64,000 nt of DNA from Akkermansia sp. (GTDB taxonomy: Bacteria > Verrucomicrobiota > Verrucomicrobiia > Verrucomicrobiales > Akkermansiaceae): NCBI GenBank assembly GCA_017415995.1, contig JAFQDN010000003.1:1-64000 (forward strand). Reading direction: 5' to 3'. A model generated the notes under the pieces. The model was not told the DNA's origin and did no database searches. It saw only the letters and a program-made list of their open reading frames with translations. Both the position numbers and the translations under genes were made by a program. Positions 47,698 to 59,100 of the stretch are shown here, piece by piece (the stretch's first letter is position 1; each line of letters starts with the position of its first letter).

Positions 47698-49104
47698 ATG
47701 ACGCGCAGTAAAAATATATTTTCTCTCTTTTTGCCGTTCATCGATTTGCTGCTGGCTCTGGCATGCGCCTATTACGCGCCGATGCTGACCAATATCGTAG
47801 GTCCGTTATTCGGCTGGTATCCGGTACAGGAGTTCAACGCATTCATTGCCACCCCCTTCATGGCAGGGGCGGCAGTGGCAGCGGTTCCGATTCTGCTGCG
47901 CATGGTGGGTTTTTACCACCGCAACAACCTCCAGCGCATCTCCACCGCGCTTCGCCAACTTTTCACTTTTGTCGTGTACTATCTGTGCATGATGGGGCTT
48001 TACGAGCTCATCCGACAAAGCGAAGGCTCCACACAAATGAATCACATCATCTTGGTGTGCATAGTTCTCATCTCGGTGGTGCTCTTCCTTCGTTTTTATA
48101 TTTTGCGATTCCTACAAATGAATACCGGACTGGGGCGCAGGCACTTGCGCGCCGTCTTGCTGGCAGGCACAGCGCAAGACATAGAACAGGGATGGTCTAC
48201 ACTGCCGGATTTCTGGAAGCGCAGCCTCCGGGTTGTTGCAAAGGTCACTCCGGACACTACGCAGGATGAAGTACAACAACTTATCGAGGAGAACCATGTG
48301 GACCGCCTGGTGCTCATGGGGGGATTAAGTGCCTATCATGCAAACGAGGAGACCATCACTCGCTGCGAGTTGCAGGGTATAGATATATACGTACACCTCA
48401 AAGACAGCCACCCCATCAATTTGCGAGCCGATGTGAGCGACATCGGCGAAAACCGCGTACTCATCCTGACCTCCACACCGGTATACTCTTGGTCAAGAGC
48501 ATTCAAGAGCGTCTTTGACCGCCTGATGGCAGCCATTGCCATCATCCTTTCCTCGCCGCTGTGGCTCATTGCAGCCATCGGCATCAAACTCAGCGACCCG
48601 AAGGGACCGATATTCTTCCGCCAACAGCGTTCCGGCTTATACGGGCGCCCCTTCAGCATGTGGAAATTCCGCTCCATGTATGCGGATGCCGAGGCACGCT
48701 TAGCAGAGGTTAAAGCCACCTACGGCAATGAGATGGAAGGCCCCATCTTCAAACTCACCAATGACCCCCGCATCTTCAAATTCGGGCATTTTATCCGCAA
48801 GTTTTCCATTGATGAATTACCGCAACTGCTCAACATCCTCATGGGTGATATGAGCATAGTCGGGCCGCGCCCCCTGCCGGTGTATGAGACAAAAGAATTC
48901 CCGGAAATCTCGCAACGCCGCCGTTTGAGTGTCAAGCCGGGCTTAACCTGCTACTGGCAGGTAGAGGGACGCAGCAATAGTGAGGGGTTCAGTTTCATGG
49001 TGAACAAAGACCTCAAGTATATTGACAACTGGAGTCTTTGGACGGACTTCAAGCTTATTCTGCGCACCATTCCGGCAGTTCTTTTCGGTAGAGGAGCCAA
49101 GTAA
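47698..49104 (+). CDS. Exopolysaccharide sugar transferase (polyprenyl-phosphate phosphoglycosyltransferase)
   Basis: 468-residue membrane enzyme that attaches the first sugar phosphate to a lipid carrier in polysaccharide synthesis. The N-terminal part has several membrane helices (about 10-135) and a CoA-binding-like domain (about 145-255). The C-terminal bacterial sugar transferase domain (about 262-468) has FDRLMAAIAIILSSPLWLIAAIG, FFRQQRSGLYGRPFSMWKFRSM, FSIDELPQLLNILMGDMSIVGPRP and KPGLTCYWQVEGRS. It resembles WcaJ/CpsE-type enzymes. No polysaccharide gene cluster surrounds it; the next gene begins 4 bp after its stop. Confidence 0.92.
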   Translation: MTRSKNIFSLFLPFIDLLLALACAYYAPMLTNIVGPLFGWYPVQEFNAFIATPFMAGAAVAAVPILLRMVGFYHRNNLQRISTALRQLFTFVVYYLCMMGLYELIRQSEGSTQMNHIILVCIVLISVVLFLRFYILRFLQMNTGLGRRHLRAVLLAGTAQDIEQGWSTLPDFWKRSLRVVAKVTPDTTQDEVQQLIEENHVDRLVLMGGLSAYHANEETITRCELQGIDIYVHLKDSHPINLRADVSDIGENRVLILTSTPVYSWSRAFKSVFDRLMAAIAIILSSPLWLIAAIGIKLSDPKGPIFFRQQRSGLYGRPFSMWKFRSMYADAEARLAEVKATYGNEMEGPIFKLTNDPRIFKFGHFIRKFSIDELPQLLNILMGDMSIVGPRPLPVYETKEFPEISQRRRLSVKPGLTCYWQVEGRSNSEGFSFMVNKDLKYIDNWSLWTDFKLILRTIPAVLFGRGAK

Positions 49105-49108
49105 TCCT

Positions 49109-49582
49109 ATGTTCCACATCGTACTTTTCCATCCGGAGATACCGCACAACACCGGCGCAGCCGGACGCTTGGCGGTGGCCACCAATTCACGACTGCACCT
49201 CATCAAGCCCTTGGGGTTCAGCTTGGATGAAAAGCATGTTCGCCGCACCGGGCTTGATTATTGGCCCCATGTGGACTTGCATTTATGGGATTCACTGGAT
49301 AAGCTGGAAGCCACTGCTGCTCCCGGTGCTCATTTTTGGTATCTTTCCACCAAGGCAACCCACTCCATTTGGGATGCCTCCCTCCCCATACAAGATGGAG
49401 ACTACTTGGTATTCGGGCCGGAATCCAAAGGGCTCCCGGAGCGCTGGATAGATGCCCACCCCGACACGGCACTACGCATCCCGATGCCCGGGGAACACGC
49501 CCGCTCACTCAACCTTTCCACCTCCGTAGCCATCATGCTTTACGAGGGGCTCCGCAGAACTCTTCCGCCCGCACAATTATGA
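49109..49582 (+). CDS. trmL: tRNA (cytidine(34)-2'-O)-methyltransferase TrmL
   Basis: 157-residue SPOUT methyltransferase that 2'-O-methylates the wobble base of leucine tRNAs. Motifs: FHPEIPHNTGAAGRLA near the start, LVFGPESKGLPE, and the knot sequence IPMPGEHARSLNLSTSVAIMLYEGLR. The start at 49109 is fixed by homology; the frame is open further upstream. It ends in ATGA, overlapping the next gene. Confidence 0.95.
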   Translation: MFHIVLFHPEIPHNTGAAGRLAVATNSRLHLIKPLGFSLDEKHVRRTGLDYWPHVDLHLWDSLDKLEATAAPGAHFWYLSTKATHSIWDASLPIQDGDYLVFGPESKGLPERWIDAHPDTALRIPMPGEHARSLNLSTSVAIMLYEGLRRTLPPAQL

Positions 49583-50148
49583 AAAACATCGTCTACTTTG
49601 ATTTGGAAACGCGTCGCTCAGCGGCACAAGTCGGAGGCTGGCACGAGGCCTCCAAAATGGGCATGTCCGTCGGGGTTACGTACTCCACCAAGGACAATGC
49701 CTACCACATTTACACGGAAGACCAGGTAGATGCACTCATTGAAGAGTTGCGCCAAGCGGACCTCGTTGTGGGGTACAATCACATCGGGTTCGATTACCAA
49801 GTTTTGCAGGCTTTCACCTTCTGGACTCTGGCGGATGTATCCAACAACCTCGACATTTGCACGGACCTCACCTCCCGCATCGGACACCGCCTTAAATTGG
49901 ATTCCGTAGCTTCCGTTACCCTCGGCAACTCCAAGACTGCCGAGGGGCTGGATGCCCTCAAATGGTGGGCGGAATATGAGCAAACGGGAGACCCGCAAAA
50001 AATGCTCGACATTGCACGCTACTGTTGCTTTGATGTCAAAGTCACCATGGAAGTCTACAAGTTCGGCGCGGAAAACGGCTATGTCAACTACGTGGACAAA
50101 AAGGGCAACACCATCCGCGTAGAGGTGGACTGGAAATTAGATTGGTAA
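49579..50148 (+). CDS. RNase H-like exonuclease domain protein
   Basis: 189-residue protein with a DnaQ/YprB-type 3'-5' exonuclease fold. The first catalytic pair is in VYFDLET (Asp8, Glu10), the second motif is VGYNHIGFDYQVL and the last is YCCFDVKVTMEVY. Such domains are often linked to helicases; here it stands alone. It overlaps trmL by 4 bp (ATGA), so the two are translationally coupled. Substrate unknown. Only 8 bp separate its stop from the converging autotransporter gene and no hairpin terminator is seen. Confidence 0.8.
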   Translation: MKNIVYFDLETRRSAAQVGGWHEASKMGMSVGVTYSTKDNAYHIYTEDQVDALIEELRQADLVVGYNHIGFDYQVLQAFTFWTLADVSNNLDICTDLTSRIGHRLKLDSVASVTLGNSKTAEGLDALKWWAEYEQTGDPQKMLDIARYCCFDVKVTMEVYKFGAENGYVNYVDKKGNTIRVEVDWKLDW

Positions 50149-50156
50149 GTTTTTCC

Positions 50157-53100
50157 TCAGAAACTGTAACCGGCGCCGATATTGAAGCTGTGGCTTGTTA
50201 CATTTTCCATGAGTTCAAGATTGTATGAGGCGTTCACATTCCAATCTTCATTCAGCTTGTAAACTCCGCCAACACTCATATTGATACCGACCCGGCCGGG
50301 ATTGGAGCCATACGTACGGTAGCCACTGAGGTTCGCTTTCGGGTTACTGCGAATCATGTCACCCACAAGGCCTAGCTCACCATATACCACCGTGTTATCC
50401 GACAGCCGGAGCGAAGCTCCTGCCCCGATTTCACCACGGAGGTTTTGTAATGAGCCCGTGCTCAGGCCGGCACATTTTCCGCTATCAGTAGCCAGATATT
50501 GCAAACCTGCAAAGGCGCGCAGAGAGGTACGTTCACTGATAGAATGAGCCCAAGTTACGCGAACATCTGCCTGCAAAGCCTCCTGCTCCCAGTCACACGG
50601 AATCCCGGCAAGCAATGCCTCAGTTTCCGTGCGCGTGTAAGCAAGCATCCAACTGAGAGTCAGGCTCTCACAAGGTGAATAATTACCGTATATACCTACA
50701 TGCGCGGAATCATGCTCCACCGGGAATGCCGAGAAGGTACTTACCTTACCCCAACTGTTACCGATGGCAAGCCCCAATAGCGAGTTTTCCGTCAGGCGGG
50801 CTTCCACACCAAAACTTGCTCCGCTGAGGGAAAAATCCGCACCGGCATGCCCTGCTTGCGATGAAATACGGCTGCAGGTTCCCATGGTAGCCAGCCAAGC
50901 GGCCCCCTTTCCATCAGCCAAGGCAGTGGCGTGAGCTCCCCGGCTTGCAACAGCATTGCAGAACGAGCGAGAAGCACCGACTGTCCCCCAAGTGCTCTGC
51001 ACCAACGTATCAGCAAACTTACCCAAAATAGCATCCACAGCGGTAGCGGCAGCGCCGTCATTTTCAACAGCAGATAACAGTAATTCTTCCGCCGTGGCAG
51101 CTTCCTCCTCTGTTCGCTCTGCCCCGGCAAGCTCTGCGGCGTCATATTCCGGGGCCTCGTAAACATTTTCCCGCACCTCGGCAGCATAGGCATTCCAGGC
51201 ATCCAAATCCGTTACCACCAAGGTAATAGATTTGCGCTTAGAATCAAAGGCAAGACTTGCCATAGAGTCAGAAATACCCAGCATCTCGTTCAAATCGGCG
51301 TCCAACGTCAGGTTATCCCCCATTGTTTTGAAACTGAGTATCTTGAACGCTTTTTTTCTCTTAAAATCTTTTTCTGAGACTGAAAAGCCGAGATTGAGAG
51401 TAAAGTCAGCATCTTCTTCAAAGGAAAGCATTCCCCCCACCTTAATTGTCTGTAATTTGGATGAAGTAAGCGCAATCGAGCCGCTTCCCAATGTGAGATT
51501 TTTGGCAGAAAGCGCCCCGCTGAGCACCAAGGTAGCATCATCCAGCACCATATTTCCTTTCACGCTGAGCCCCATGGACTTGCCGGCAGAAGTGGGATCA
51601 TACAAATGAAGCAGGGAACCCTGAAGAAGAGAAACATCAGCCGCAGACATCTTGCCACCTACGTACATCTCAGCACCGACAAGTATGGCCTCTCGGTTAA
51701 TTTTGACACTTTGGGCCTTGGCACCGTGCAGTAACAATACGGACGCTTCCAAATCCAAACTTCCGGCTTTGAGCGCTCCGTACATTTCCATGGTGGAGCC
51801 ATCAGTTACGGTGAGTGCATTAGTTACAGAAAGAGCTTTAGCGTTGACATTAAGAGCATCAAAATAGCTGTTTTTCAATTCTAAAGAAGCAGCCGTTACC
51901 TTACCGGCGGACACGAGAGAAGCGCCGTCTTCCAACACGATTGCGGAGGATTTGCTGTTCATGGCAAGTCCGGCAGAGGAAACGGACAGCTCTGCATTGT
52001 AACCGGAAAGCAGCAATTTACCGGACTGTATACGCCCGGTGCCACCAAGCACGGCAGCACCAATCACATGCACCGTTCCGGCACCGCCCAAAGTTCCATT
52101 CACCACGCCGCCGTCAATCTCCACCGCATCGGCGTGTACCAATGAGCCTTTCATCAATTCACCGCAAATACGCAATGACCCCTGATATTTTTTACCATTT
52201 TTGAGCATGGCACGCCCATCCTCTTCAATGATTATATCATTCAGGAGAGTCTTATTAGCTAAATCCAACGTTCCGCCATACAAGGAAACAGCACCCACCC
52301 CCAACGAGGAATCGCCACTCACGCGCACAGTACCTTCATGGATGACTGTACCGCCTGTATAGGAGTTCGATGCGTTCAACACCAATGTGCCCGTTCCGTA
52401 TTTTGAGAGCTGCCCCTCTCCGCTAATGGATGCATCCGGAGTTTTTTCCTTAAAGGTAAGCGTTTTGCTACCATCCACCGTAATAGATTCCGGCATAACC
52501 TCACCGACAATGGTTATCTTGCCGCCGTTAGCAAACAAAAGTGAATCGCCGTTGTAAAAGCGAGTATCCGTAATGAAATTCCCCTCCGTCTCAAAGGCAG
52601 AAGAATGAGCGCCATGGCTGAGCACGCCCGTTCCCCCTTGCCAAGATAGCGCCAAAGAGCTATCGCCGGGCATTTTTACCACATCAATGCTTACACCTTG
52701 AGCAGAATCATGATGCGTTACCAACACGAAGTCTCGGGAGGAATAGGATGAACCGGCATAAACAGACAAGAGCTCCGGATCTCCCACCAATGCCCCAACG
52801 GTAAACAAAGTACCTGTATATGAATCAGTTACGCCATTTTCCGGCAGGGTCAGGCAAATGACTGTTTCTTTGAGAATCGACAATTTACCGCTGATGCACA
52901 GGCCATCAGTTCCCAATACCAAGCTGCCGCCTTTAAGGCTGAGATTACCCTCTACTTCCCCATGCAGCACCTCCAGACGAGCACCGGCGGAAAGCGTAAG
53001 TTCACCTTTTACCTTACCCTCGTTCAGGATAAATTCATTGCCACTGCGTATCGTGTATTTCGAGTCGGCAAAATCCAGGCATCCGCCGTTCACGCTTACG

Positions 53101-56100
53101 CAAGGGGCAGAAATCTTGCCTCCGGGTACCAATAAGGTACCGGAATCCACCGCCAATGCTCCGGTAAAGGTATTGGCTCCTTTCAGCACAACTGTACCAT
53201 CCCCGCATTTGCGCACACCCCCCACACCGGTAAGAGCGCCTGACACCGTACCGGAATACAACTGAGCCTCTTGCTCCAAATTAACCGAGCTTCCGGACTT
53301 CAAATCACCGTACAGAAACAAGCAACCGCTATAATTTCCGCCCTTTCGGACAACGGCACTTCCCCCCTCTTCAATGACAATTTCATTCGCGACGGCTTTA
53401 CCATTCAAGTCCAACGTACCGCCGGAAAGAGAGATGACACCGCTACCGAAGGAAAGAGCCCCGCCGGCCTTGACGGTACCACTCTCAATGACAGTACCTC
53501 CGCTGTATTCATTTTCCGCGTTCAGAGTCCATGTGGATGTCCCTCGCATCGTCAGGCTCCCTGTTCCGCACAAACGTCCGAAATCAGCTGCGCCACGTCC
53601 TGAGCTTTTAAAGGTGAGTGACTTATTCCCGGAAACCACGATAGATTCCGGGCAAACATCACCTACCAAGGTCATCGTTCCACCCTTTTCAAACACCAAA
53701 GAGTCTCCGTTATAAAAGCGATTATCCAGCAAATAATCCGGGCCGTCAAAAAGGGAGCTGTTTCCCATGTTTTGCAAGACACCGCGCCCACCTTTCCAAT
53801 AAAGAGTGGTATGGGCATCCGCCCCCAATTTGATGATTTCCAAGGAAACCGACTCAGAATCAGCACCTGAAATCCGGAGGCCGAAATCACGCATGGAACT
53901 TCTGCCGGAAGTCACAATCTGCAAATTCTGCACATTGCCGATAAACTCAGAAGCCGTAAGCAAGGAGGTGGGTACACCTGTTGCAAGGCCGGAATCTATC
54001 GCGCTGATATCCAGCTGCGTAACATTTTTCACCGCAAATTTCCCCTGAATATCCAAGCCACACCCCTCCAACGCCAGCATACCGCCACTCAGTGTCAGAT
54101 TTCCCTCCAGCACACCACCGGAAACCGCAAAGATGCTGTCGCGGTCCAATATGATATCGCCCACAACTCTGCCGGAACGCAGTTTTACGCCGGCGGGCAG
54201 TGACGAACCGCGCAAATGAAGAGTACCTCCGTCCACTAATACCCCACCACATCCCAAAGAGGAGCTATTCCCATAAGAAAGACTGCCTCCGTACAGAATT
54301 GTCCCTCCGAGGTATGTATTTTCACGCGCAAGCTCCACATCACCGGAATAGATGACCAAAGAAGACGCCCCATTCAGAGAGGCCTGAATCCGGTGCTGTC
54401 CGCTCCCCCGCACCTGCACCAAGGTATCCGTCAGAGAGCCACTGAGCATACCGGAGGAAACCACCACTTCTCCGTCTTGAGACAACACCTCCACCTCAGC
54501 ATCCAAGTACAACGTTCCGTCCTGCACGTCGATACGTTGCAAGTGTCCACACGCGGACTCCTGTGCAGAAGAGGCATAAACATAATCACCACCCCGCAGG
54601 TAATACGTTGAATAATCCACTGCACCACCGGCAACAGCCAAACCATCGGACTGCAATTCCAACATTCCGCCATCAAACACACCGGCATGGAGCAACTGCA
54701 AATCCACCCCACATACACTCCCCCCCTGCACCACTTGTACAGAGAACCCTGCTGCCCGCGCAAAGCCACTGCTACTTATTCGTCCGCTGCCATCCACGTA
54801 TGCTTCATCAAATTTGTTCAGGCTCAGATGACTGAGGTTAAATGTACCGCTCAGCACCAAAGCACCGCTGTTTTCAATGGTCGCATAGAGGGAAACAGTT
54901 TGCTGAGCATTCAGCGTTGTTATACCGGAGCTGCTGACAGCCCCATAGCCCAGAGCCGTTGCGGAGCACAGCGTAATGGTTGCGTCCTGCAAATGAGTTC
55001 CTCCTATGTGGGAGTTGGTGGCGTCAATACTAACATCACCGGTACACACCAATGAGGTATCCCCCCGCAGCCCCCCGCTGAGGGTACCGGCACTCAATAA
55101 CACCGCACCTGCATCTGCATGGACGGTAACGGACTCATCCGCATGCAAGGAGCCACCACTCATCTGCACCTGCTGCAATCTGCCTTCCGAGAATATGCGC
55201 GCCTCACTTACACGCACACTATCCTCTGCATTCAAATAGTAGGTCGACCAATCAGCAGCGGATTCCGGCGCAGCAATGCGCACCGTTCCATCCTCTGCCA
55301 GTCTATAAGTATTGCCCCGGTATTCCACCACAGCATCTCCCGACACACGGCCTCCCTCCACAACCTGTAACAATGAGATGGCACCGCTACGGAACCCGCT
55401 CGTTTCATCATCCCCCTCCGCTGTAAGATAAGTCCACTCTTCCGTGGGGGTAAGGCGCAACTCATCCACGTTGAAAACTCCGCTCAGCATCAACTCCCCG
55501 GAGTTACAAATGCTTTGCTGTAACACGACGGTGTCCGTAGCCGTCAGCCCGGTAACGCCGGACGTGTGTACCACCCCTGCACCAAGCGCATGAGCATGCC
55601 CCAATGTGACATCTGCATCCGTAAAAACACTGCCACCCGTGTGTGTATTATCCCCGCTCAGAGTCAATCGCCCCGTGACCTCCAATGAGGTATTACCACT
55701 GAGCACAGCACTCAGAATACCATCCTCCGCCTGAATCACTGTATCTTGCAGAGTACCACTGATATCGCCCGCTGTCAGATGCATAGTACCGGAAACGGCC
55801 ACGACCTCCACACTCATATCCGCCTCCAGCAAACCGCCGTTGAGCTCTACTTTTTTGAAATAGCCGGGTTGCGCAGCCGCCGCCGCACTCACAGCTACAG
55901 TATCACCACTGTTAAGCACGTAAACATTGTAGTTACGATACGTTGCAACAACAGCACCTATACCGCAACTCCATATTTGGCACCCGTAGCCATCACACAT
56001 TACCCGCGCGCCCTCCTCCAAAACAACCGTACCACCGCTGGTAAAGCGTATCATATTCGGTATGGTAATACGAAATCCGCTGGTACTCAAATCACCATCA

Positions 56101-59100
56101 ATCCCCGTATATGACTTATAATCTTTGGTATAAGCCAGAGCATAGAAATTAAACACACCTCCACTCAGGGTCAGAGTACCGGAGTTCTGAATCGCCCCCA
56201 TGATGTTTACTTTCTCTTCTGCAATGAGCGTGGTATTACCTTGTGTTACGGTTTTGCAACTACCCAAAGCCTTGAGGGAGGAGAGCCGTACTGTACTGTT
56301 ACTGAAAGAGTTGATGCCATAGTGGGAATTGGTGCCGCTCAACGTAAAATCCGCACCGGAGGCATAAATGGAAGAAATACTGCTGACGGCAGCACTCAGC
56401 TCGCCACCGGTAATGTTCAAGCGTGTGTTTTTGATAGTACCGGAGAGCGTTCCCTTGCTCAGTTCCACCACCCCGCCGGTGGCGGTAAGTTGGGTAGACG
56501 CATCGGCATACAACGTGCCACCGGTCATTTCCACATGCTCCAGTTTTCCGCCGGATGCCGCCACTGCCGCACTCACCCGCACACTATCCCAGGTCTTCAG
56601 GTAATAGGTATCATACAGCGTACCGCTGCCATTCTCGTAGGCATAGCCATCATTATTCAGTACCAAGGAATAATCCCCATGCGTTACCGTTGCATCCGCA
56701 ATCAGAGTTCCGCCGGATACCAGCTGCACCTTTGCCCCTCCCGGGGTGAAAAATCCACTCGCACCTACCGTACCGGAAGCATCCGTGTAACTATCATCAA
56801 CAACAACCAGAGGTAGCTCCGATGCATCATAATTCCCAATCATCGTAAGCGAGCCTTTGTTATCAATCACATGTCGGATAACGGAAAACTTGTTGTCTTT
56901 ACCTTCAAAATTTTCCACGGAAGCATCCAACGTAGTGACACCCGTTATCGTGATGCCTCCAAAGCCGAAAAAGGAAGAATGGCACACATCAAAATGCCCA
57001 CCATTCAAGAAAGTACCACCGGTGTGATTATTATTTGTACCTGAATCCAACACAACATTACCGGAAGCCGTAAAGGAAGAAGTCCGCCCCATCGAAGCTT
57101 TCATGATACCTCCGGTTGCAATAACAGCAGTATCCCCCAAACCGCCCTTTATCGTATCACCCAGCAAGTAAACAGTTGCAAAACTACCCTTAACAAGCGT
57201 TACCATAGCATCGGAATATAACGTTCCCCCGTTGACAACTATGCGAGTTACCGCACCTGCGGAGGCCTGCAACACCTCACTGGAACGCACGGAGCTACCA
57301 CTTGTCACATCGTATTGAACGTAATCCACCTGCAAGCCGTCCCCGGAAACGGCCACACCATTGCCACCCAATGTGTATTTTGTTCCGTTATGGGTCAATG
57401 TCAGATTATTTGCAACGGTATTCCCGCCTTCCACCAGCGTAAAATAGCTGTGTTCATTAACACTGAAACCATTTTGACCGATATTCCCATTGACATCTAT
57501 TTTACCGGCTGGTACATGGGTAACATCTGTGATTCCTCCCGCCTCAATTGCCCCGGAAAGAGCCAGAGTACCGTTGTTGCGAATGGGGGCGGAGACGTTC
57601 CAGACGATACCGTCTGAAACATGAATAGAAGAACTTCCGGAGGCTGAGATGGCGTTATTCACCCCGGCAGCTCCGATAGTGAGTCGCGCATTTTCCAAAA
57701 CAACGGCTCCGGAGCCCAGCGCAGATGCATGGGCTGCCACCAGCTCACCACCGCTGATTCTTGTGCCACCGGTGTAGGTATTAGCAGCGTTCATGAGCAA
57801 GGTGCCATTCCCGGTCTTGGTAACTCCGCAATCTCCCATGATGAAAGATGACTCATCCGCAGCAGTAATACTGACGGCACCCTGCGTATTTTTAACGTCC
57901 AAAGAAAGAGCCGACACCTCGCCTTGAATGGTAATCGTATAATCTTGCGAGCCTGACACCACCAAGTTTTGCCCGACCGTTTCCACCTCAGCCCCATTCC
58001 AGGAAGAACTGCTCCACACGCCGTCCCCGCTGCGCCACGTCAGGTTTATTTGGGGTATGCAATACAGCACACCGTCAGTGATTTCGAAGCGAGCATCCGA
58101 AGATGTAAACACGTCAGTCCAAACGGAAGAATCCCCTGCAAGAGTAAACAGAGCATAGCTATCACCGGTTATCTCCGGTTGTTCCGTAAACAACAGCTCC
58201 AGCATTCCTCCGGTTACGGAATTACCGCTCAGCGTGAGCAAGGGGACTCCGGTGAGCGGGGAGTCAATGCAAAGAGTTGCTCCATCCTCCAGATTCAGGG
58301 CACCCAGCTGTATGGTGTTGCCGCTTCCCACAAGCGTCAGGCATGAGCCACTGCCCAGCGTCAGCTGTTCGGCAGCTAACGAGGATTGGCTCAATTGCAG
58401 CACAGCCCCGCTCTGTAATTGCATATTTCGGATAGTCAGGGAAGAGCCTGCCTCCAAGCTCAGGGTATAGTCCGCATAGCTCGCCGTATTCGCTTCCAAA
58501 CTCAAACCGCTGAAAGCAGCGCTACCCTGTCCGGTAGTGCTCAAACGCTCCATGCTGAGCGCTCCTCCGCTTCCGGCACGGAAGGTGTAGTTCTGCTGCG
58601 TGTTGTCAAGTATCAACTCCTGCACATCAAACTCCCCCTCCACTGTTACCGTGGTACTTGCAGCCGCATCCCCGAACTTCACGGAACGCCCTGCATGAAA
58701 ATAGCTGTAGTAGGTGGTATCACCCACATTCACAAGCCATCCGCTCGCAGCATCCGGAAGCTGCAACAGGGTTTCATTAGCATACCAAGTTGCCGTTGCC
58801 CCGCTCCATTCCAAGGGCGTCTCAGCCGCATAGTACTGTACTTTGGCATTCTCCAGCGCCGTTTGAGCGCTCATATAACCGACACCGCGAAGATAAAAAT
58901 TGCTCCAACTTGTCGTGCAGGCTTCATCCTTGTAAAGAATGGCATATCCGGAGGCATCTTTTTTCAGATAATAAGTTGTCAACCCGTACGCGCTGTCGTC
59001 AGAATCCGCCACCAATATTCCTTTCAAACTTCCGTCATCATGGAGCAACACTCCATAACAGGTAATGGCATGGCCCACGGCCACGTTTAATCTTGCAATG

